This document shows, piece by piece, positions 18,732 to 24,726 of a stretch of DNA of 36,914 bases; within the stretch, counting starts at the first letter, position 1; every line of letters starts with the position of its first letter. Origin of the DNA: Geobacter sp. (lineage in GTDB: Bacteria > Desulfobacterota > Desulfuromonadia > Geobacterales > Pseudopelobacteraceae). The notes under the pieces were generated by a model. The model was given only the letters and a program-made list of their open reading frames with translations, had not been told where the DNA came from and searched no databases. The DNA lies in assembly GCA_025360785.1 (NCBI GenBank), contig JANYBN010000227.1, positions 1 to 36,914 of the forward strand, in the 5' to 3' direction. The position numbers were made by a program, and so were the translations under genes.

Positions 18732-18965
18732 TTAATGTCCGCCGCAACCACTGCCACAACCACCGCCGCAGCCCGGCTTGACAATATCTGCGGCCTTCGG
18801 TTTGTTGCAAAGTTGCAGGGAGGAACGGTCCACGTACCAAGACTCATTTTCTTCTTTTCCCTGCAGTTCATTTTTCTTGAGCATCATCAGCACCCGCATT
18901 TCGGTTGTTTCCAGAAGCTGCGCCGCCTCGGCAATCGGTACAAAAGATGTTCCTAATTCACACAT
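18732..18965 (-). CDS. Small HTH-like protein with Cys/Gly metal-binding tail
   Basis: The 77-residue product starts at an ATG preceded by AAGGAGATTATC. Residues 8-55 (FVPIAEAAQLLETTEMRVLMMLKKNEL, then WYVDRSSL) resemble an excisionase or MerR-type helix-turn-helix with wing. The tail PGCGGGCGSGCGGH has three Cys and a His spaced by glycines, which suggests binding of iron, an Fe-S cluster or another metal. It lies between nifV and the 96 aa gene on the same strand. A metal- or cluster-sensing regulator or a cofactor-handling protein are both possible; function is unknown. Confidence 0.8.
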   Translation of the reverse strand: MCELGTSFVPIAEAAQLLETTEMRVLMMLKKNELQGKEENESWYVDRSSLQLCNKPKAADIVKPGCGGGCGSGCGGH

Positions 18966-18984
18966 GATAATCTCCTTGTATTGT

Positions 18985-19011
18985 TTCGACTCCTCTCTGA
19001 GCGGAGTCGAA
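18985..19011. repeat. Perfect 9 bp hairpin between nifV and the 77 aa gene
   Basis: TTCGACTCC and GGAGTCGAA pair perfectly around a 9-base loop. There is no T-run, so it is not a classical terminator. The sequence resembles a widespread intergenic hairpin repeat. It may act as a processing or stability element separating nifV from the small genes. Confidence 0.6.
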
Positions 19012-19018
19012 GGGCTCC

Positions 19019-20173
19019 TTATGCTGCCTTCGGCAGCGTTTCTTCGCCAAGATAAATTGCCATCAGTTCACAGTTGGTCAAGTCGCGTTTCCGTTTGCAT
19101 GACATGGCCCGCGTCTGTCCCAGCAGCAGCTCCGCCCGGCTGCGGTCAACAGCGATACCCATGCAGCGGTAGCGTTCGATCAACCCACCGGTGCCTGAAT
19201 GTTTTCCGATCACGATGCTCCGCGTCAGCCCGACCTCTGCCGGATCAAATCCCTCGTAGTTATGCGGATCCTTGATGACTCCGTCGGCGTGCAGTCCGGA
19301 TTCGTGGGCAAAAACCTTTGATCCGACCACCGGCTTGGAAACAGAAAGCGGCCGGTCTGAGGCTTTGGCTACGAAAAGCGACATTTCCCGGAAACGGTGG
19401 GTGTCAATGCCGGTTTCGATGCCGCAGGCGTGCTTCAGTCCCATGACCACCTCTTCAAGAGCCGCATTTCCCGCCCGTTCGCCCAAGCCGTTAATCGTGG
19501 TATTAACAAATTTCGCCCCGGCGCGGATGCCGGCAATAGCATTTGCGGTGGCCATTCCCAAATCGTTGTGGGTATGTACTTCGATATCAACATCGGGAAC
19601 CGCCCGCCTCAGGAAGGCGACTTTGTCGAACATGGAGAATGGGTCCATGATTCCTAAAGTATCGCAGAAGCGGAAACGATCACCTCCGAGCGAACGTGTG
19701 ATCTCCATCAGCTCCACCAGGAAGCCCATGTCAGCCCGGCTGGCATCTTCGCCCCCCACCGAGACATAGAGGTTGTGCTGCTTGGCAAAGCCGAGCGCGA
19801 CTTTCAATTGTTCCTTGACCGCTTCGCGGCTTTTACGCAGTTTATGAAAGATCATCTGGTCAGAAACAGACAGGGAGATGTCAACCGCCTGCACGCCACA
19901 GGCGATACTTGCCTCAATTTCAGGCACCAGCGCCCGGTTCCAGGTTATCAAGCGGGCGCTCAGACCCAGGTCAACCAGGGAGCGTATGCCAGCCTGCTCT
20001 TCCACGCCCATGGCAGGAATACCGCACTCGATCTCCCCCACTCCGATGGAATCAAGCATGCGGGCAATAACGATCTTTTCCCGTTTCGAGAAGACGACCC
20101 CGGCGGTCTGCTCACCGTCACGGAGAGTGGTATCGTCAATGACAACATCCTGCCTGTTTTCCATGCATCCCAT
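19019..20173 (-). CDS. nifV: Homocitrate synthase NifV
   Basis: The 384-residue enzyme condenses acetyl-CoA and 2-oxoglutarate to homocitrate, the organic ligand of FeMo-cofactor. It has the DRE-TIM metallolyase signature DTTLRDGEQTAGVVF near the N-terminus, the metal-binding HTHNDLGMATANA, and TTINGLGERAGNAALEEVVMGL and ESGLHADGV. The alternative leucine-pathway 2-isopropylmalate synthase is longer and has a regulatory C-terminal domain that is absent here. The start is taken at 20173 after GGGAGG; an internal ATG at 20164 is also possible. The leader carries a terminator with an overlapping hexaloop hairpin and a -24/-12 promoter, so expression should need sigma-54 and antitermination. Confidence 0.93.
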   Translation of the reverse strand: MGCMENRQDVVIDDTTLRDGEQTAGVVFSKREKIVIARMLDSIGVGEIECGIPAMGVEEQAGIRSLVDLGLSARLITWNRALVPEIEASIACGVQAVDISLSVSDQMIFHKLRKSREAVKEQLKVALGFAKQHNLYVSVGGEDASRADMGFLVELMEITRSLGGDRFRFCDTLGIMDPFSMFDKVAFLRRAVPDVDIEVHTHNDLGMATANAIAGIRAGAKFVNTTINGLGERAGNAALEEVVMGLKHACGIETGIDTHRFREMSLFVAKASDRPLSVSKPVVGSKVFAHESGLHADGVIKDPHNYEGFDPAEVGLTRSIVIGKHSGTGGLIERYRCMGIAVDRSRAELLLGQTRAMSCKRKRDLTNCELMAIYLGEETLPKAA

Positions 20174-20189
20174 AACCACCTCCCGGAAA

Positions 20190-20224
20190 CAAAAAACGCC
20201 GCATCCCCAGTGGAGATACGGCGT
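20190..20224 (-). terminator. Leader terminator of nifV
   Basis: On the minus strand a 13-pair stem (arms ACGCCGTATCTCC and GGGGATGCGGCGT, loop ACT, including G-T pairs) is followed by a T-run. It ends only about a dozen bases before the nifV ribosome site. An intrinsic terminator inside a leader, between promoter and gene, is an attenuator. Its upstream arm is shared with the hexaloop hairpin at 20218-20233, so only one of the two can form. Confidence 0.85.
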
Positions 20225-20233
20225 CCTTGCCGT
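20218..20233 (-). promoter_or_regulatory. ANTAR-type hexaloop hairpin in the nifV leader
   Basis: On the minus strand ACGGC, loop AAGGAC, GCCGT forms a perfect 5 bp stem with a six-base loop that has A at position 1 and G at position 4, the signature recognised by ANTAR proteins. Its 3-prime arm is part of the terminator stem. Binding of the ANTAR regulator would hold this hairpin and prevent termination. Known ANTAR targets have two such hairpins; a convincing first one was not found inside the predicted transcript. Confidence 0.75.
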
Positions 20234-20262
20234 TTCTGAACTTTTTTGTTATTTACAACTCT

Positions 20263-20277
20263 GCACAGTATGTACCA
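20263..20277 (-). promoter_or_regulatory. Sigma-54 (-24/-12) promoter of nifV
   Basis: On the minus strand TGGTACATACTGTGC has the invariant GG and GC at the required spacing (consensus TGGCACG, four bases, TTGC). Transcription should start near 20251 and give a leader of about 78 bases that includes the hexaloop and terminator. The rest of the 358-base gap to the divergent gene at 20532 shows no other gene. Confidence 0.65.
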
Positions 20278-20405
20278 AACATAAATCCGTATTTAACACA
20301 GGGGTATGATGCGGAGGGCCGGACCACGTTTTTTATTGAGCTGGCCGGATAATGACTCCAGGTCAGATTGTTACGCTACATGCTTACAGGGCTGCGATTG
20401 CCTAC

Positions 20406-20421
20406 AGGTACAAATATTGCA
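20406..20421 (+). promoter_or_regulatory. Possible sigma-54 promoter of the exported protein and kinase
   Basis: AGGTACAAATATTGCA has GG and GC at the correct spacing and a good TTGCA -12 box; the -24 box is one base off consensus. It reads towards the genes at 20532 and 20898. If real, the small protein and sensor kinase belong to the same sigma-54 regulon as nifV and nifB. Confidence 0.4.
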
Positions 20422-20531
20422 AAATTGGCTGAAAGATGTTGTTTCCGCAAATAAAGCAGTCATTAACCGGAATATTTTATGTTTTCAGCCACTTCTATGT
20501 AGCCAATTGCCACAACTGAGAACCTGAAATC

Positions 20532-20810
20532 ATGCGCCATAAAATTTTTCCCATACTGCTGATTACGCTTTTTGCCATGCTGCTCATGGCAAATTCGTTC
20601 CACCGCCACGCCAGCCTGGCCGGAATGGTCAAGTGCCAGATTTGTTCCGGCATGCACGCAACAGCCAGCACCCATAGCGACATAACAGCTCCGCAAGTCA
20701 TTCAAACGGAAATAACCGCTCTACCGCCCGCCCCCAACAATCATCCACTGGTTCAAAATCCCGTTCCGGATTCAACGCGCAACCGCGCACCACCTGCCAC
20801 ATTAACCTGA
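20532..20810 (+). CDS. Small exported protein with a CxxC motif
   Basis: The 92-residue product begins with a basic residue cluster and a hydrophobic stretch (about residues 6-20, FPILLITLFAMLLMA), an uncleaved anchor or signal peptide. Next come FHRHASLAGMVKCQICSGMHA with closely placed His residues and a CxxC pair, and a proline-rich tail of low complexity. The arrangement resembles small periplasmic metal-related proteins of the DUF2946 kind; metal binding is inference. No clear ribosome site is visible. The sensor kinase starts 87 bases downstream on the same strand. Confidence 0.6.
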   Translation: MRHKIFPILLITLFAMLLMANSFHRHASLAGMVKCQICSGMHATASTHSDITAPQVIQTEITALPPAPNNHPLVQNPVPDSTRNRAPPATLT

Positions 20811-20897
20811 TTTACCGGCGGTGTTTTATTTTGCGCTCAGCGCAGGCACCATGACTGATCGATCCGATATGCACCTGGCCATAAGGGAACTTCTGCC

Positions 20898-22637
20898 ATG
20901 AACCGTAACAATTCTGCCATCCGGATTACCGTTTTCTATCTTGTAATTGGCTGCCTCTGGATTTTATTCTCCGACCGGCTGCTGGATCTGCTTGTCACCG
21001 ACAGCAGTCTGATGGCTCGCATTTCTATACTCAAGGGGTGGGTCTACGTCTGCCTAACCTCGCTACTCCTGTATCTGCTGATACGGCGATCTATAGCAAG
21101 CCAGCTTAAGGCGGATCATGGACTGTACCTGAACAGGGAGACAATCGAGCACTCCGCCGATGAGGTAATCTGGACCGACGAACTGGGAAACATTATCTAC
21201 ACCAACCCGGCGGCAACCGCTATTTTGGGCTATTCGGCCGAAGAGTTGCTAGCCATGACGGTACATGAGCTGGGAGCAGATTTCCCGCCTGAAGCATGGT
21301 CCGGACACTGGCAGAAACTTAAAAAGTGCGGTTCACTGGTGTTCGAAACGGTACAGCGCCGCAAAAACGGCTCACTGCTCGACATTGAGGTCAGCTCCAA
21401 CTATATCCGTCATGGCAACCATGAATATACGGCGGCCTTTATCCGCGATATCAGCGATCGCAAACGCTCCCAGGCAGCGCTCCTGGCATCAGAAAGCCAT
21501 TTCAGAAATCTGCTGAAAACAGTCCATCTGGTGGCGGTCATGCTTGACAGCCACTGCCGGATCACCTTCTGCAACGACTTCCTGCTGACCCTGACCGGCT
21601 GGACAAGTGATGAGATTATCGGCAAGGACTGGTTCGAGGTATTTATACCAGAGGAAGAGCGTATTCACGTGCTGGCGGTCAAAGAATCAATCCAGGCGGA
21701 GAAGATCATTCTTCATTTTGAAAACCATATTCTCACAAAAAAAGGTGAACGGCGCCTGATAGCCTGGAACAACACAGTACTGCGAGCCCCTGAAGGCTCA
21801 GTTACCGGAACCGCTTCCATAGGTGTTGACATTACAGAACACCGCCGTCTTGAACGTGAGCAGCGTCAGATGGAACAGCGGATGCTGCATGCCCAAAAGC
21901 TTGAGAGCCTGGGCACAATGGCGGGGGGGATCGCTCACGACTTCAACAACATCCTTTCTGCGGTGCTTGGTAATGCCGAATTAGCTACCATCCGCCTTAA
22001 TAAGGGGGAACCGGTTGAGGAGTTTCTGGAGAGAATCAAGAAGTCAGCCGGCCAGGCGGCTGATCTTGCCAGACAGATGCTGGACTATTCCGGGAGGAGC
22101 TTCTTTAAGGCGCACCCCCTTGATCTGAATATACTATTTGACGAGATGCGCCCTTTACTGAAAGCATCTGTTTCCAGCACAGTAGAGTTAAGCTTTACCA
22201 CCGGTCTCCCCATACCATTTATAGAGGCCGACGCACTGCAGCTCCAACAGGTCATCACTAATCTGGTAGTTAATAGTTCAGAAGCGATTGGAGATGCATG
22301 CGGCACCATTTCAATAACAACCGGCAGCATGGAATGCGAGCGGCCCTATCTGATGGACGGCTGGCCGCCGGACAGTCAGCTGCCTCCAGGATTGTATGTG
22401 TATTTTGACGTCACGGACAGCGGTTGTGGCATGGACAAACAGACGATTGACCGCATGTGTGACCCATTCTTTACGACCAAATTCATTGGTCGGGGGCTGG
22501 GGATGGCGGCGGCTATGGGGATTGTTAAAGGACACTCTGGATGCATCAAGGTTTTAAGCTTGCCCGGAGAGGGGACCACCATCAGGGTGCTGCTTCCGGC
22601 CTCGACGCTTAAGGCAGAAGCGGACAGAGCGGTTTAA
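20898..22637 (+). CDS. Membrane PAS-domain sensor histidine kinase
   Basis: The 579-residue kinase has two N-terminal membrane helices (about 9-30 and 42-62) with a very short external loop, then two PAS domains (IEHSADEVIWTDELGNIIYTN near 82-200 and FRNLLKTVHLVAVMLDSHCRIT near 202-330). The phosphoacceptor LESLGTMAGGIAHDFNNILSAVLGNAEL (about 342-365) and an ATPase domain (TNLVVNSSEAI, DVTDSGCGM, PFFTTKFIGRGLGMAAAMGIVKGHSG) follow. There is no receiver domain, so a separate regulator is needed. The orphan ANTAR regulator encoded at 25697-26263 is the nearest candidate, which would make this the counterpart of GnfK, but this pairing is inferred only from proximity. An AAGGGAAC ribosome site precedes the start. 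Confidence 0.9.
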   Translation: MNRNNSAIRITVFYLVIGCLWILFSDRLLDLLVTDSSLMARISILKGWVYVCLTSLLLYLLIRRSIASQLKADHGLYLNRETIEHSADEVIWTDELGNIIYTNPAATAILGYSAEELLAMTVHELGADFPPEAWSGHWQKLKKCGSLVFETVQRRKNGSLLDIEVSSNYIRHGNHEYTAAFIRDISDRKRSQAALLASESHFRNLLKTVHLVAVMLDSHCRITFCNDFLLTLTGWTSDEIIGKDWFEVFIPEEERIHVLAVKESIQAEKIILHFENHILTKKGERRLIAWNNTVLRAPEGSVTGTASIGVDITEHRRLEREQRQMEQRMLHAQKLESLGTMAGGIAHDFNNILSAVLGNAELATIRLNKGEPVEEFLERIKKSAGQAADLARQMLDYSGRSFFKAHPLDLNILFDEMRPLLKASVSSTVELSFTTGLPIPFIEADALQLQQVITNLVVNSSEAIGDACGTISITTGSMECERPYLMDGWPPDSQLPPGLYVYFDVTDSGCGMDKQTIDRMCDPFFTTKFIGRGLGMAAAMGIVKGHSGCIKVLSLPGEGTTIRVLLPASTLKAEADRAV

Positions 22638-22661
22638 GATGTGAGTTCATAAAATGACAGA

Positions 22662-23474
22662 CTATCCGCAACTCCCCATCGTGGCCAGTCCGTAAAGCAG
22701 CTCAGGCCGATAGTCAGGCTTTCTTCCCGCATACATCAATGCATTGCTGCCGGCAACGGCCATATTCCTACGCCTGAAAAACCGGGAGGCCGACCGGTTC
22801 GATGCCGGGACATCCGCCAGAATCTTTATCCCACTTGGAACCGATGTTATTGCGGCATCAAAAAGCAACTCCGCGCTGCCGGAGTCAACAGCCGAAAAAG
22901 GGCCGCAATGTACAGAGGCATCGTACGGCTGCAGCACAATAAAGCCTGATTCATTCTTCCAAACAGTGCCGCGACTCGCCGTCACTTCAAGCAGCGCCAT
23001 ACGGCGGTCTCCCCAGGCATGCGCATCCAGATCATGTACAGCCCTTGCCAACTCCTTATTACAATTATTCCCATGCCGCCCGCGCCCGGTTCCGACCCAG
23101 CGGTTGATCGTGTCTATTTGGATAAAACCATATTTTTCATAAAGGTGGACACCTGATTTCGATGCGGTCAGCCAGATGGTTTGTGCACCAGCCAGCCGGA
23201 GAGCTCCCACAGCCTTCTTAAACAACCCATTGCCAATTCCGCCGCCTCGAAACTGTTCCGCAACGATAAGGTTGCCGATCCAGCCGCTCCGTTCATGGAG
23301 CAGTGAGGTCACAAACCCGGCCGCAGCCCCGGAATCATCACGGGCGATAAAACATCCTTGCGGGAAGTTTGACAGAAGAAAATCAAACTCCCACTCACCT
23401 GCCACCCACCCTTCAGCAGCTGCCAGTCTTAAAAAAGACGCTATGTCATCCGTGCCGAACGGTTCAATTATCAT
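22662..23474 (-). CDS. GNAT acetyltransferase coupled to nifB
   Basis: The 270-residue protein has an N-terminal GNAT fold with the acetyl-CoA site in IGNLIVAEQFRGGGIGNGLFKKAV (about 72-95) and HLYEKYGFIQIDTINRWVG at its end. A second C-terminal domain (about 165-265) resembles the Acetyltransf_18 half of two-domain GNATs such as YitH. The start at 23474 is fixed by an ATGA overlap with the nifB stop, which implies translational coupling. The substrate is unknown; its place behind nifB suggests a role in cofactor assembly or modification of a Nif protein, but this rests only on context. Confidence 0.85.
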   Translation of the reverse strand: MIIEPFGTDDIASFLRLAAAEGWVAGEWEFDFLLSNFPQGCFIARDDSGAAAGFVTSLLHERSGWIGNLIVAEQFRGGGIGNGLFKKAVGALRLAGAQTIWLTASKSGVHLYEKYGFIQIDTINRWVGTGRGRHGNNCNKELARAVHDLDAHAWGDRRMALLEVTASRGTVWKNESGFIVLQPYDASVHCGPFSAVDSGSAELLFDAAITSVPSGIKILADVPASNRSASRFFRRRNMAVAGSNALMYAGRKPDYRPELLYGLATMGSCG

Positions 23475-24340
23475 GGTGTCGGGCAGGCCGCCTCGGCAAT
23501 GGTCATATTCAGATCCTGTCCGATGAGGCCGATCGCATCGGCGCGGCACTGTTTGCAGTGGGCAAACTGGCCGATGATCCCTTCATTGGCTTTTTTGGTT
23601 GCAGCCAGATACTCTTCGCTGGGGGGCGTAATATACGCAAGTTCGGCCTGGGGAATAATCGGCATAATGTTCATGACAAAGGCGCCCAGTTCTTTGACCC
23701 GCGCCGCAATCAGCGGTATCTGGCTGTCATTGATGCCGGGCGTCAGCACGGTGTTGACCTTGATCGTCAGCCCAAGTTCACCGGCACGTTTGAGGCCCTC
23801 AAACTGGTTGGCAATCAAAATTTTTGCGCCATCGATACCGCTATAACGTTTGCCGTGATAGAAGACATTGCTGTAAATTTTGGCGCCGACTTCCGGATCA
23901 ATGGCATTGATGGTGACCGTCAGACTGTGCAACCCCATCTCAAACAGACGATCAATCGATTCCGGCAACAGCAGGCCGTTGGTACTCAGACAGAGCATCA
24001 GTTGCGGAAATTCTTTCTTTACCATGGCAAAGGTCTCAAACGTCTCTTCGTTGGCCAGTGGATCTCCCGGTCCCGCGATGCCGATAACCTTGATGATCGG
24101 GCCGACAATCGGACTGGCCATGACTTCTCGTACCTTTTCTATCGCTTCCTGCGGTGTCAGAATACGGCTGGTCACGCCTGGGCGCGATTCGTTGGCGCAG
24201 TCGTGTTTGCGGGAGCAGTAGCCGCACTTGATGTTACATTGCGGCGCCACCGCCAGGTGCATTCGCCCGTTTTTATGATGATTGCCGCCGAAGCAGGGAT
24301 GCCCCTGGATTTTGTTTTTCATCTCACATGCAGTTGCCAT
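23471..24340 (-). CDS. nifB: NifB, radical SAM FeMo-cofactor precursor synthase (short form)
   Basis: The 289-residue enzyme fuses two [4Fe-4S] clusters and inserts carbide to make NifB-co. It shows the N-terminal HPCFGG, the radical SAM cluster motif CNIKCGYCSRKHDC, the family-specific NESRPGV, GIAGPGDPLAN and LSTNGLLLPESIDRL, and a C-terminal CKQCRADAIG that supplies ligands for a second cluster. The C-terminal NifX-like domain of many bacterial NifB proteins is absent. The start at 24340 follows AAAGGAGCG; the frame is open further upstream, but that part comes from the leader hairpins. It is preceded by a sigma-54 promoter and an attenuator and followed by the overlapping GNAT gene. Confidence 0.94.
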   Translation of the reverse strand: MATACEMKNKIQGHPCFGGNHHKNGRMHLAVAPQCNIKCGYCSRKHDCANESRPGVTSRILTPQEAIEKVREVMASPIVGPIIKVIGIAGPGDPLANEETFETFAMVKKEFPQLMLCLSTNGLLLPESIDRLFEMGLHSLTVTINAIDPEVGAKIYSNVFYHGKRYSGIDGAKILIANQFEGLKRAGELGLTIKVNTVLTPGINDSQIPLIAARVKELGAFVMNIMPIIPQAELAYITPPSEEYLAATKKANEGIIGQFAHCKQCRADAIGLIGQDLNMTIAEAACPTP

Positions 24341-24359
24341 ATTAGCGCTCCTTTTAAAC

Positions 24360-24388
24360 AAAAAAACCCGCAGGAGATCTCCCACGGG
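24360..24388 (-). terminator. Leader terminator of nifB
   Basis: On the minus strand CCCGTGGGAG pairs with CTCCTGCGGG (two G-T pairs) at 24367-24388 and is followed by seven T residues (24360-24366), 20 bases before the nifB start codon. The position between promoter and gene makes it an attenuator, as in the nifV leader. Its upstream arm overlaps the hexaloop hairpin at 24384-24400. Confidence 0.85.
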
Positions 24389-24400
24389 CGTCGTTGCCAT
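24384..24400 (-). promoter_or_regulatory. ANTAR-type hexaloop hairpin in the nifB leader
   Basis: On the minus strand ATGGC, loop AACGAC, GCC-C-GT forms a stem with one bulged C. The six-base loop has A1 and G4, and the core GGCAA(C/G)GACGCC is shared with the nifV leader. Its 3-prime arm is part of the terminator stem, so the two structures exclude each other. With the predicted start near 24403 the hairpin lies at the very 5-prime end of the message. Confidence 0.7.
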
Positions 24401-24414
24401 CGACATGGTTATAG

Positions 24415-24429
24415 GCATAATGCGTGCCA
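24415..24429 (-). promoter_or_regulatory. Sigma-54 (-24/-12) promoter of nifB
   Basis: On the minus strand TGGCACGCATTATGC carries a perfect -24 box (TGGCACG) and an ATGC -12 box with the invariant GG and GC correctly spaced. Sixteen bases further upstream is the TGACCGAGATACC element (plus-strand reading, 24446-24458), which recurs before the ANTAR regulator gene. Confidence 0.8.
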
Positions 24430-24445
24430 GTTTGGATTAACAGCG

Positions 24446-24458
24446 TGACCGAGATACC
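24446..24458 (-). promoter_or_regulatory. Conserved promoter-proximal element (nifB copy)
   Basis: The minus strand reads GGTATCTCGGTCA and, nearer the promoter, TCCAA. The same elements occur before the ANTAR gene (26319-26332) as GGTTATCTCGGTCA and TCCAA. It sits closer to the -24 box than a usual sigma-54 activator site. An enhancer-binding protein such as GnfM is a candidate, but no such gene is in the window. Confidence 0.55.
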
Positions 24459-24470
24459 ATTTTTAAATCA

Positions 24471-24607
24471 TTCACCGCAGAGGACGCAAAGTAACGCAGA
24501 GTAAAATCAGAAGGTTAAAACATAAAAGTGCTTCGCTATATTGATGTCGAATTAGTATCAATAAAGCCATCTTCTTCCTCTGCGAACCTTTGCGTCCTCT
24601 GCGGTAA
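24471..24607. repeat. MITE-like element with long terminal inverted repeats
   Basis: The arms at 24473-24500 and 24578-24605 are near-perfect complements (ACCGCAGAGGACGCAAAG in one, CTTTGCGTCCTCTGCGGT in the other, then divergent ends with CGCAGAG). They enclose about 77 AT-rich bases without a reading frame of interest. The element lies between the nifB promoter and the draG-like gene. It belongs to a very widespread CGCAGAGG-type repeat and shows no transposase. Confidence 0.75.
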
Positions 24608-24666
24608 AACAGACTTTCAAACGAATTCCGAATCAGAATATGCACGTTATTTAAGCAGATCGATGT

Positions 24667-24682
24667 CGGATTACTCTTTGCA
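24667..24682 (+). promoter_or_regulatory. Weak sigma-54-like promoter before the draG-like gene
   Basis: CGGATTACTCTTTGCA has GG and GC at the right spacing and an excellent TTTGCA -12 box but a poor -24 box. It lies about 45 bases before the start codon. It would put the gene in the nitrogen regulon, but it may be chance. Confidence 0.3.
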
Positions 24683-24726
24683 AGGATCCACTCTCAGTTG
24701 CTCTCAGTTATATAGTGGAGGATTTC

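Noticed and set aside
20254-20265. Possible first ANTAR hairpin of nifV (TGC, loop AGAGTT, GTA)
   Set aside because: The loop has A1 and G4, but the stem is only 3 bp with a G-U pair, and it overlaps the -12 box, so it would not be transcribed from the predicted start.
23369-24448. 359-codon plus-strand frame opposite nifB
   Set aside because: It lies fully antisense to nifB and the start of the GNAT gene, both of which carry clear family motifs. The antisense product has none.
24480-24500. GEMM-like riboswitch piece (GGACGCAAAG)
   Set aside because: The string is part of a long inverted repeat and the rest of the cyclic dinucleotide aptamer is missing.
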